From NCBI GenBank assembly GCA_015654575.1, contig JAATGR010000141.1, positions 1 through 55,843 of the forward strand: 55,843 nucleotides of DNA, in the 5' to 3' direction. This stretch comes from Actinomycetales bacterium. GTDB lineage: Bacteria; Actinomycetota; Actinomycetes; Actinomycetales; Microbacteriaceae. Below the pieces are notes generated by a model, which saw only the letters and a program-made list of their open reading frames with translations, was not told where the DNA came from and did no database searches. The number at the start of each line of letters is the position of its first letter. The stretch's first letter is position 1. Shown here one piece after another: positions 29,785 to 38,007 of this stretch. The position numbers and the translations under genes are program-made.

Positions 29785-30839
29785 CCACTGCGCTGTCCGT
29801 ATCCGATGTCCACGTCACGCTCGGGCCCAATCACGTCCTGAAAGGCGTCTCGCTGGATGTGCGCTCCGGTGAGTTCGTCACGCTCCTGGGCGCCAGCGGC
29901 AGTGGCAAGTCCACGCTGCTGAACGTCATCGCAGGCCTGCAGGCCGTTGACAAGGGTCACGTCACGTTCGACGGGGTCAACGTAGAGAAGCGCCCGCCCC
30001 AGAAGCGCAACGTGGGCGTGGTGTTCCAGTCCTATGCGCTCTTCCCCCACATGACGATCGGTGAGAACGTCGCCTTCCCGCTGCGCGCCGCTCACCGTCC
30101 GGCGAAGGAGCGACGCGCCGTGGCGGAGGAGATGCTCGCCCTGGTGCAGTTGCCCGGGATGGCCGATCGCGAGCCGGCGTCCCTGTCCGGCGGTCAGCGT
30201 CAGCGCGTCGCGCTGGCGCGTGCGCTGGCTGCGAGCCCCGGTCTCCTCCTTCTGGACGAGCCGATGGCTGCCCTCGACAAGCAGCTCCGTGAGCACATGC
30301 AGGTGGAGATCACCCGCATTCAGCGCAAGGTCGGCATCACCACCGTCTCGGTCACCCACGACCAGACCGAGGCGCTGACCATGTCGGACCGTGTCGCGAT
30401 CATGCACGAGGGTCAGCTCGTCCAGGTCGACTCGCCGGAGGATCTGTACCGCCGGCCGGTCAACGCCTATGTGGCGAGCTTCCTCGGCGAGGCGAACCTG
30501 CTACCGACCGTCGACGGACGCCTGCTCGACGACGCGACCGGAGCGTTGGTCGACGGGACCGCAGTCCTGCGCCCGGAGGATATGAGCGTGGTCCCCGTCA
30601 CGGAGGCGACGCCGGCCTGGTGCGTCGAAGGCTCGGTGAGGCTCGTGAGCTTCCAGGGATCGCGCTATCGGCTGGAGGTGTCCACCGACCACGGGCGCAA
30701 GGTCGTGGCATCGCTGGCTCCCTCGACGGACCTCGCCTCGCTCGCGCCCGGTGCCCGCGTGCGGATGGGATGCCGCAACCCGGATCGTGTGCACGTGATC
30801 GAGCAGGTCGCGACCGCGGCGATCCCGGTTCCGGTGTGA
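29781..30839 (+). CDS. ABC transporter ATP-binding protein (PotA-like, TOBE C-terminus)
   Basis: LLGASGSGKSTLLNVIAG, LSGGQRQRVALARALAASPGLLLLDEPMAALD; ATGA overlap. Confidence 0.95.
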   Translation: MTTALSVSDVHVTLGPNHVLKGVSLDVRSGEFVTLLGASGSGKSTLLNVIAGLQAVDKGHVTFDGVNVEKRPPQKRNVGVVFQSYALFPHMTIGENVAFPLRAAHRPAKERRAVAEEMLALVQLPGMADREPASLSGGQRQRVALARALAASPGLLLLDEPMAALDKQLREHMQVEITRIQRKVGITTVSVTHDQTEALTMSDRVAIMHEGQLVQVDSPEDLYRRPVNAYVASFLGEANLLPTVDGRLLDDATGALVDGTAVLRPEDMSVVPVTEATPAWCVEGSVRLVSFQGSRYRLEVSTDHGRKVVASLAPSTDLASLAPGARVRMGCRNPDRVHVIEQVATAAIPVPV

Positions 30840-30893
30840 CCGCACGCGACCCGACGCTGCTCCGCCTCTGCGCTGCCGGCTGCCTCATCGTGT

Positions 30894-30909
30894 CCCGGTT
30901 GCGACCGGG
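30894..30909. terminator. Small hairpin between convergent ends
   Basis: CCCGGT-TGCG-ACCGGG immediately adjacent to the PTE3 stop. Confidence 0.4.
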
Positions 30910-31938
30910 TCAGAGCGCGCTGGTCGGCGGGTCCGGGCGGTCCAGTAGGAGCGCCGGGGCGGTGACGAGCAGGCCGCGCAGACGCTCGTCCTCCACGCCG
31001 AGCCGCCGCAGCGCCGGCACGACCCGGCGCAGGACGTGGTCGTAGCCCATGCCGCCGTGCCGGGCCAGCTGGCCCTTGGTCCACACCGAGCAAGACAGCG
31101 TGACGGCAGCCTCCGGCCGATCCGCCAGCAGCGCCAGCAGGAACTCGATCCGGTCCGCGTCGGTGGCATCCCGCGCCCGGTCAGCGAAGGAGTGCTCGCT
31201 GCCGAAGGCGAATTCGATCACCGCGCCGGTGTCGGCGACGTCGCCGACGTAGGCGGCATCGATCACTTTGTCCATGTTGCAGAACAGGATGCGTCGCGCG
31301 GGAAGTCCCTGCGCCGTGAGGATCTCCGCGACCTCCGGGCCGCGACGCGCCGCACCGTCGAGACGGATGCTGACCGCGCACCCCGCGGCGACGGCAGCAC
31401 GTGCCGCCGCGCGCAGGGCCCGTGATTCCGCGGCGGTGATCTCGGCGCTCGTGCCGAGCAGCCCGAGCAGTCCGGCGCGGAACGACGTGCCGGGGACGGC
31501 CTCGGTGAGGGCCTCCCGGAACCGATCCTCGATCTGCGCCTCCGACAGGGCGGACCACCAGGGGGGCAGCGTCTTGTCGATATAGCTGCCGTAGGCGCTG
31601 ACAATGTGGACTCCGGATCGCCGGGAGATCGCGGGGAGCGCCGCATGGCGCGGCCCCATGCCCCACGACGTCGCCTCGACGATGGCGCCGAGTCCGGCCG
31701 TGTGCGCACGGGCGAGTTCCTCGGTGGCCGCCTGCTCGTCGTCGAGGGTCAGGTTGTCTGCCAGGGACATCCAGCTCCACCTCAGGTCGCCGAGGATCTC
31801 TGCGCGGATCGGCCCGTCGAGCGTGGCGCCTTCCCGGGTGGGGCGGAGCAGGTGACGGGAATCGGTGAGCAGGTGCTCGTTCGTGGACACCGGCCCGAGC
31901 GCCGCAGCCGGAACCGGACCGAGGACCGTCTCGATCAC
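30910..31938 (-). CDS. Phosphotriesterase-fold protein with degenerate metal site (PTE3)
   Basis: Collinear with PTE2, but HEH->NEH, LGEIG->LGLLG, THQ->IRL, GHLD->CNMD, GSDIW->SCSVW. Confidence 0.85.
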   Translation of the reverse strand: MIETVLGPVPAAALGPVSTNEHLLTDSRHLLRPTREGATLDGPIRAEILGDLRWSWMSLADNLTLDDEQAATEELARAHTAGLGAIVEATSWGMGPRHAALPAISRRSGVHIVSAYGSYIDKTLPPWWSALSEAQIEDRFREALTEAVPGTSFRAGLLGLLGTSAEITAAESRALRAAARAAVAAGCAVSIRLDGAARRGPEVAEILTAQGLPARRILFCNMDKVIDAAYVGDVADTGAVIEFAFGSEHSFADRARDATDADRIEFLLALLADRPEAAVTLSCSVWTKGQLARHGGMGYDHVLRRVVPALRRLGVEDERLRGLLVTAPALLLDRPDPPTSAL

Positions 31939-31959
31939 GGGGCCTCCGATAGCTCAGTA

Positions 31960-31992
31960 GGTGGATCCTATATAGGCTAATCTGGATCCTAT
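31960..31992. promoter_or_regulatory. Paired GGATCC operator, site 5 (divergent PTE3 / amidohydrolase)
   Basis: GGTGGATCCTAT (core 31963-31968) and TCTGGATCCTAT (core 31984-31989); 21 bp apart. Confidence 0.85.
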
Positions 31993-32011
31993 CTTTGCGA
32001 AAGGGATCACG

Positions 32012-32782
32012 ATGATCATCGACGCCTACAACACCACGCAGGACGTACGTGGGCGCTCGGACTATCTCACCGGCGCCCGCCCGGGGGACGAGCCACCCGC
32101 GTACGTGCCCTTCGACGTGGGGCGCATCCTCGGCAGCATGGACGCCGCCGGAGTCGACATGGCCATGGTGTGCTCCCTGGCGCAACGGATCGAGAACGAC
32201 TTCATCATCGGCTTGCAGGAGGCTCACCCCGACCGGCTCATCGGCTTCGGCCAGGTCATGCCGCAGGCCGACGACGCGATAGCGGAGATCCAGCGGCTGG
32301 CGGACGCCGGGATCCGTGGCCTCAAGCTGCATCCGAGTATGCACGGGTACCACGTGGCCGACCATGGGCTGCTCGACCCGGTGTTCCGGGAGTGCGCGCG
32401 TCATGGCATGGCGGTGATCATCAACGCGCTCGACGACGCGTTCTGCGCACCGTTCGCCATCGAGGAGATCGTGAAGGACCACCCAGATGTGCCGACCGTC
32501 ATCGCGCACATGGGCGCGGTGTGGAACGTGCCGGAGGCCATCATCGTCGCCGAGCGCCGGGACAACGTCTATCTCGAGACCTCCGCGACGCTGATGGCTG
32601 ATGTCAAGCGCGCGTATGCGCGTCTGGGGCCGGAGAAGATCCTGATGGGTTCGGAGTGGCCGGGGTCCGATTTCGACATCGAGCGTCTCAAGATCTCCAA
32701 GGCGGTCCCCGACCCCGGTGATCGCGCGCTGGTGGAGGGGCTGAACTACGCCCGGCTGCTGCGCATTCCGGCCGTCCGGTGA
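32012..32782 (+). CDS. Amidohydrolase-2-family protein with degenerate N-terminal metal motif
   Basis: N-terminus MIIDAYNTT in place of DxHxH; GLKLHPSMHGY, TVIAHMGAVW, GSEWPGSDFD. Confidence 0.82.
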   Translation: MIIDAYNTTQDVRGRSDYLTGARPGDEPPAYVPFDVGRILGSMDAAGVDMAMVCSLAQRIENDFIIGLQEAHPDRLIGFGQVMPQADDAIAEIQRLADAGIRGLKLHPSMHGYHVADHGLLDPVFRECARHGMAVIINALDDAFCAPFAIEEIVKDHPDVPTVIAHMGAVWNVPEAIIVAERRDNVYLETSATLMADVKRAYARLGPEKILMGSEWPGSDFDIERLKISKAVPDPGDRALVEGLNYARLLRIPAVR

Positions 32783-33216
32783 GCACTCGGCCACCGCTGT
32801 CCCGGCCGGCGGAGATGGGCGATTCGGACGCGGAGCTGCTGGATCTCGCGCGGCACCTGCTCGCGGACGTCTTCGAACCCGGGCGGCATGAGGTCGTCGC
32901 TGCGTTCCGCCTCGGCGACGGATCCGTGGTGACCGGGGTCCATGTGGACGGCTCTGCCCGTCGCAGCACGGTGTGCGCGGAGGGGGTGGCCGCGGGGAAC
33001 GTGTTCGGCGGCCCGGCGGGGGCCTCGCGCGAGGTCGTGTCCGTGGTCAGCGTGCTGCGTCGCGAAGGGGGCCTCGAACACATCATCGAACCGTGCGGGG
33101 TCTGTGCCGAACTGCTCGGAGACTACTGGCCGGACGCGAGAGTGTGGATCACCGAGGGTGAACGCGTCGTCGCGGCGACCGTCGCCGCGCTGCTGCCCGC
33201 GCGTCGTCGCTGGTGA
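32779..33216 (+). CDS. Cytidine/blasticidin-S deaminase-like zinc deaminase
   Basis: VCAEGVAAGNV and EPCGVCAELL zinc motifs. Confidence 0.85.
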   Translation: MSTRPPLSRPAEMGDSDAELLDLARHLLADVFEPGRHEVVAAFRLGDGSVVTGVHVDGSARRSTVCAEGVAAGNVFGGPAGASREVVSVVSVLRREGGLEHIIEPCGVCAELLGDYWPDARVWITEGERVVAATVAALLPARRRW

Positions 33217-33223
33217 TACGGGC

Positions 33224-34486
33224 TCACGCCGCCGGATCGCGCGGCTCGTCCGTGGTGCCGCGGTCACGGGGAGACTCGTCGCGGGTGAAGACCGTCAGCA
33301 CGACCAGCGCGACGACCTGGAGCCCCGCCACGATCAGGAACGCCCACATCGAGGAGGCCCAGGCCATCACGAAGCCGCCCACCAGGGCGCCGGCGCCGTA
33401 GCCGATGCTCGTGAAGCTGGAGAAGAGTCCGAGACCCAGGGCACGATTGCGCGGCACCAGCTCGCGTGTCGCGATCATCGTGAGGGACGGATACAGCGGG
33501 GAGAACCCCACGCCGATGAGCACCGCCCCCGCCGATGCCACCCAGAAGTTCGTCGCCAGCGCCAGCACGGTGAGGCCGGCGGCGAGGCAACTGAGCGAGA
33601 TGGCGGTCGAGCGCAGCGGACCGATCCGGTCGGGCAACGACGCGAGGGCGAGGCGGGCGAGGATGACGCTCACGGCGAAGACGGCGTAGACGGACGCGGC
33701 GCCGGTGATCCCCGTGGAGGGGACGCCCGCCGAGACGAGGTGGACGATCAGGAACGCGATCATGATGCCCTCGCCGCACCATGCAGCCGCGGCGACCACG
33801 CCCGGCACCCAGACCGCGCGAAGGCTGTGCCACAGGGCCTTGCCGCTCTGGCGCGGCAGGCTGATCGGTCCGGTCGCGGTCGAGACCGGCGGCATCTTCT
33901 TCGGGTGCGGCAGCAGTGCGATCGTCGCCGCGGTGGCCAGTTCGAGTGCGGCGCAGACCAGGAAGACGGTGGTGGTGCCTCCCATCTGCTCGACCGCCGT
34001 GCCCAGTTGCGGGCCCAGCGCGAGACCGATCCAGACGCTCAGGCCGAAATAGCTGAGCGCCTTGCCGCGCTGCGGGGCCGGCGTGATGGCGACGAGCCAC
34101 GCCATGACGAGCGTCATCGCCGCGGCGTTTCCCAGGCCGAAGAGCACCCGGCTCAGCGCGGCGCCCCACAGCGCGGGAAGAACCGCGAGCAGGAGCATCG
34201 CGCCGGCGGCGATCACGCTGCCGCTCAGTGCGGTGAGACGGTATCCGCGTCGGTCGGCCAATGCGCCGGCGGCGGGCATCGCGACCATCGAGGCCACCGC
34301 TGCCAGTGCGATGATCGAGCCGGCAAGGGTGCTGTCTCCGCCGAGCGTGTTCTCGACGTATTCCGGGATGACCGGTGTGCTGGCCGAGTTGGTCACGCCG
34401 CCAAGGGTGGAGGCGATGAAGATCAGCCAGAACGGGATCGTGCGGGTGACGTCGCGGGAGGCGGCCACCGTCGCTGCTGTCACAAC
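33224..34486 (-). CDS. MFS transporter
   Basis: Twelve-TM-like protein; GALADRRGYRLT loop. Start GTG 34486 chosen (SD GGAG); ORF extends to 34519. Confidence 0.9.
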   Translation of the reverse strand, partial: VVTAATVAASRDVTRTIPFWLIFIASTLGGVTNSASTPVIPEYVENTLGGDSTLAGSIIALAAVASMVAMPAAGALADRRGYRLTALSGSVIAAGAMLLLAVLPALWGAALSRVLFGLGNAAAMTLVMAWLVAITPAPQRGKALSYFGLSVWIGLALGPQLGTAVEQMGGTTTVFLVCAALELATAATIALLPHPKKMPPVSTATGPISLPRQSGKALWHSLRAVWVPGVVAAAAWCGEGIMIAFLIVHLVSAGVPSTGITGAASVYAVFAVSVILARLALASLPDRIGPLRSTAISLSCLAAGLTVLALATNFWVASAGAVLIGVGFSPLYPSLTMIATRELVPRNRALGLGLFSSFTSIGYGAGALVGGFVMAWASSMWAFLIVAGLQVVALVVLTVFTRDESPRDRGTTDEPRDPAA

Positions 34487-34977
34487 GAGGTCTCCGGGTG
34501 GCACTCGAGGCTCAGCCACAGTTCGAAGCAGTTGTTGCGCGAGAGCGACGTCGCTCCGATGGATGCGCGGCCCACGCTCCCGATCTCCTCACCGAACACG
34601 TCGAGGAAGAGATCGGTCGCGCCGTTGGCGACGAGATGGAGATCCTCGAAGCCGGGAGGGCACACCACGAAGCACAGTGCGCGCGAGAGGCTGACAACGT
34701 TGTCCAGCGAGCCGACCGCGTACCGGATCATGCCGAGCGTGTGCACCGCTGTCAGTCGCGCAGCGGCGTACCCCTCCTCGATTGTGACGTCGACGCCGAT
34801 CGCGCCGGGATGGAGCCGCTGGCCCGCGCGACTCTCCGGCGTGAGGCCGGCGAGCTCGACGAGGTTCCCGATCCGGTGGAACGGCTTCATGCGTCCGTAG
34901 CGGGCCCCGAACGGGGGATCCGAGTAGTCCGGGATGCTCAGGCCGAGCTCCTCGGCCTTCTGCTCTGCACTCGCCAT
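34480..34977 (-). CDS. RidA/YjgF-family protein (copy 1)
   Basis: RidA-like pattern RIGNLVELAGLTPESR...LGMIRYAVGSLDNV...DLFLDVFGEEIGSVGRASIGATSL; SD GGAGG. Confidence 0.85.
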   Translation of the reverse strand: MASAEQKAEELGLSIPDYSDPPFGARYGRMKPFHRIGNLVELAGLTPESRAGQRLHPGAIGVDVTIEEGYAAARLTAVHTLGMIRYAVGSLDNVVSLSRALCFVVCPPGFEDLHLVANGATDLFLDVFGEEIGSVGRASIGATSLSRNNCFELWLSLECHPETSL

Positions 34978-34993
34978 CGTTCTCGCTCCTCCA

Positions 34994-35026
34994 TTTGTAT
35001 CCGATACCAACTAGAATGGATCCACT
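34994..35026. promoter_or_regulatory. Paired GGATCC operator, site 6 (divergent ridA-like pair), one degenerate half
   Basis: TTTGTATCCGAT (core 34997-35002, one mismatch) and AATGGATCCACT (core 35018-35023); 21 bp apart. Confidence 0.75.
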
Positions 35027-35046
35027 CTAGCCATGATGGAGGAAGC

Positions 35047-35556
35047 ATGCTGCGGAGCGCAGAGGAACGTGTCTCGGAGCTCGGACTTGTCGTCCCCGAC
35101 TACTCGAATCCCCCCTATGGAACCCGCTACGCGACGATGAAGGCATTCCACCATCTCGGGCGCACGCTCACGATCAGCGGCATCACCCCGGAGGACCGTT
35201 CCGGCAACAAGGTGCATCCCGGTCGGGTCGGGCAGAACGTCACGGTCGAACAGGGATATGCGGCGGCCCGGTATGCGGCGATCAACGTCCTCGGTCTGAT
35301 CCGGTACGCGGTCGGATCGCTGGACGAGGTCGCGGGATTCGTCCGCACGCTGACCTTCGTCTGCGTCGATCCGGACTTCTGGGATGTGAACCTCGTGACC
35401 AACGGCGCAGCGGACCTATTCGTCGAGGTGTTCGGCGACAGTGTGGGGCGTTCGACGTCGGCCGGGATCGGGGTGACGAGCCTCTCCGGCGGCAACGTCT
35501 TCGAGATGGTGACGGTTGTCGAGACCCGCAGCCCCGCTCCGGGGAATCCGGCATGA
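35047..35556 (+). CDS. RidA/YjgF-family protein (copy 2)
   Basis: LGRTLTISGITPEDRSG...LGLIRYAVGSLDEV...DLFVEVFGDSVGRSTSAGIGVTSL, paralogous to copy 1; SD GGAGGAAG. Confidence 0.87.
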   Translation: MLRSAEERVSELGLVVPDYSNPPYGTRYATMKAFHHLGRTLTISGITPEDRSGNKVHPGRVGQNVTVEQGYAAARYAAINVLGLIRYAVGSLDEVAGFVRTLTFVCVDPDFWDVNLVTNGAADLFVEVFGDSVGRSTSAGIGVTSLSGGNVFEMVTVVETRSPAPGNPA

Positions 35557-36461
35557 GGGTCGATACCCACCTGCACGTCTATGCCGATCCCGCCCGGGGG
35601 CGATACGAGATCGAGAACTTCCCGATCGTGGAGTACGGCCACATGGATCACGTGCCGCTGGCAGGTGTGGGTGGCTCCGTGACGGACGCGCTGGCAGCGC
35701 TCGACGATGCCGGATTCGACTACGCGACGGTGCTCGGCAGCTACGAGGTGCCGGGTTATCCGGACCTGCCCCCAGGGCTCGACCACTGGCCCTCGGACCC
35801 GGTCCACGGGCGCTACCGAGACGACCTGATCGCCTATAACCGCTGGGTGTGTGAGATGACCGCTCCGCACGATCAGCTGATCCCGTTCGTCAGTGCCAAC
35901 CCGGCGGTGATGACCTCCGCCCAGTCCTACGCCCATCTCGCCGAGGCCTTCGGGGACTGGGGCGCGAAGGGGCTGAAGGTGCACCCGATCGGCATTCGCA
36001 CGTTTCCGGACGATCCGGGCATGGACGGCGTCTACGACGCGTGCGTGCAGGCGGGAGTGCCGATCGTCTTCCATTCCGGGCCGGACACCCGGGGGCGCGG
36101 GTTCTCGGAGCCGGAGCGCTTCGGTGGGCTCGCCGCGTCCCGGCCGGAGCTGAAGCTCGTTCTCGCGCACCTCGGCGGCGGCTCGTGGCGCGCCACCACC
36201 GCGCTCGCGGCCACGCACCCGCAGCTCATGTTCGACATGTCCGAGATCGTGATCTGGATCGGCGCGAGCGCCGGCCCGACCGTGCACGAGGTCGCGTCGC
36301 TGGTGCGCGACATCGGCGTCGAGCGGGTCCTCACCGGGTCGGACTTCCCGTGGTACACGCCGGGGCTGACCGCCGAGCGCATCGAATCGTTGCCCGGCTT
36401 CTCCCGGCAGGAGCGCGATCTGCTCCTCGGCGAGAACGCGGCCCGGCTGCTCGGACTCTAG
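35553..36461 (+). CDS. Amidohydrolase-2-family metallohydrolase (canonical)
   Basis: MRVDTHLHVY (HxH), LVLAHLGGGSW, VLTGSDFPWY; ATGA overlap with ridA-like copy 2. Confidence 0.9.
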   Translation: MRVDTHLHVYADPARGRYEIENFPIVEYGHMDHVPLAGVGGSVTDALAALDDAGFDYATVLGSYEVPGYPDLPPGLDHWPSDPVHGRYRDDLIAYNRWVCEMTAPHDQLIPFVSANPAVMTSAQSYAHLAEAFGDWGAKGLKVHPIGIRTFPDDPGMDGVYDACVQAGVPIVFHSGPDTRGRGFSEPERFGGLAASRPELKLVLAHLGGGSWRATTALAATHPQLMFDMSEIVIWIGASAGPTVHEVASLVRDIGVERVLTGSDFPWYTPGLTAERIESLPGFSRQERDLLLGENAARLLGL

Positions 36462-36487
36462 GTCGGTTCCGCGAGCCGGACCTGGTC

Positions 36488-37582
36488 TCACAGTGCCGCG
36501 CGCAGCCCCCGGCTCACGAGCAGCGGGTGGATGTCATCCGCGAACCGCGACATGCCGTCCTCCCACAGCGGCCAGCCGAGCAGGCACCCATCAATCCCGA
36601 CGTCCGTCAGCCACTCCAGGCCATCGGCGACCTGTGTCGGGGTGCCGACCAGCGGCACGCCGCCATCCCCGGCGACCCAGCTGAACCGTCGCGCCGCGGT
36701 CGAGTTGTCACCGGCGACCTCCGCCTCGACGCCCATGATCTTCAGTGCGTTGATCGCGGCGTCGTGCATGCCGTGCTCCTGCGCGTAATAGTGCAGGAAG
36801 TCCCGCGCGGCCTGTTCGCTCTCGCCGTCGACGACGTAGCCGAACGTCCACACCTCGAGATCCCTGCCGAACTTCTCCCGCGCCTGCCGCTTGGCGTTGG
36901 CGACCTGTTCGGTCGCGAGCTCGCGATCGTCGCTGAGCTTCACGTACAGCTTGTCGGTGTGCGCCAACGCGAAATCGAGACCGCGGCCAGACATCGCCGC
37001 GTTCATGATCTGCGGCCGCGCGCCCAGCGGCTTCGGCTTCGACACCGCGCCGTGCAGCTGGAAGAACTCGCCCTCGAAGTCGAACTCGGCCTCTTCGGAC
37101 CACAGCCTCTCGACGATCTCGATCCACTCGTCCGCCATGTCGTAGCGGCGATCGTGGTGGAGGAGGTTCGTGCCGAACATCTCCATCTCGGGCCGGTACC
37201 AGCCGGCGAGCACGTTGATGCCGGCCCTCCCGCCGGTCACGTGATCGATGGTCGCCATCTGCTTCGCGGCCATCACGGGGTGCACGACCGGCATCGCGAC
37301 GGTGGCGAAGACCCGCGCCGAGTGGGTCACGGCCCCGACCGCGGCGGCCCAGGTCAACGTGTCGTAGGCGTCCGAGTGGGGATCGTGTTCCCCGCCGTAC
37401 CCCTTCCACCGGGAGATCGGGACGATGGCTTCGAATCCCATCGCCTCGGCGCGGGCGGCGAGGTCGGTGACGCGCGACCAGTCGGTGGTCAGTGCGCCCG
37501 GGATCGTGGTGAAGGTGATACCCGGAGCGAGGTTGGTGCCGAAGGTCCCGAGCTGCAGCCGATTCGTCGTCATACCGGTCAC
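36488..37582 (-). CDS. LLM-class flavin-dependent monooxygenase, RutA/DmoA-like
   Basis: GFEAIVPISRWKGYGGEHDPHSDAYDTLTWAAAVGAVT; HVTGGRAGINVLAGWYRPEMEMFG. Confidence 0.9.
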   Translation of the reverse strand: MTGMTTNRLQLGTFGTNLAPGITFTTIPGALTTDWSRVTDLAARAEAMGFEAIVPISRWKGYGGEHDPHSDAYDTLTWAAAVGAVTHSARVFATVAMPVVHPVMAAKQMATIDHVTGGRAGINVLAGWYRPEMEMFGTNLLHHDRRYDMADEWIEIVERLWSEEAEFDFEGEFFQLHGAVSKPKPLGARPQIMNAAMSGRGLDFALAHTDKLYVKLSDDRELATEQVANAKRQAREKFGRDLEVWTFGYVVDGESEQAARDFLHYYAQEHGMHDAAINALKIMGVEAEVAGDNSTAARRFSWVAGDGGVPLVGTPTQVADGLEWLTDVGIDGCLLGWPLWEDGMSRFADDIHPLLVSRGLRAAL

Positions 37583-37938
37583 TTATAGACCACGTAGAAC
37601 TTGCGGACCGGTTCGATCACAGTCCACTCGCCGGTCCAGCCGATCGGGAAGAACGCGGCGCTGCCGGCGGTCAGTTCCACCGCGTCCTCGCCGTCGCGCT
37701 TCACGCTCATGCGGCCGGAGAGGATGTGGACGATCTCGCCTCGCCCGGTGAACTCCCATCGGGAGACTCCCGGGTCGCTCTCCCAGACGCCGGAGATCAC
37801 GGTGCGGTCGTCGTTGACGAACTCGACCTTTCCGCGGACGATGATCTCGCCCGAGAGTGGCTGCGCGTTCGGCGGGGCGAGGGGTTTGGCTTCGAGTTCT
37901 GCGGCGTCCAGATCGGCCGGGCGGATTACATGCGTCAT
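37579..37938 (-). CDS. Cupin-domain protein
   Basis: VSRWEFTGRGEIVHILSGRMSVKRDGEDAVELTAGSAAFFPIGWTGEWTVIEPVRKFYVVYK. Confidence 0.87.
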   Translation of the reverse strand: MTHVIRPADLDAAELEAKPLAPPNAQPLSGEIIVRGKVEFVNDDRTVISGVWESDPGVSRWEFTGRGEIVHILSGRMSVKRDGEDAVELTAGSAAFFPIGWTGEWTVIEPVRKFYVVYK

Positions 37939-37939
37939 G

Positions 37940-37972
37940 ATTGGATCCTAAATATCTAATAATGGATCCGCA
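37940..37972. promoter_or_regulatory. Paired GGATCC operator, site 7 (divergent cupin-LLM / PTE4)
   Basis: ATTGGATCCTAA (core 37943-37948) and AATGGATCCGCA (core 37964-37969); 21 bp apart. Confidence 0.85.
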
Positions 37973-38007
37973 AGTACGGTGTGCGGAGAGCGGGAGAGGT
38001 GTCGGAC

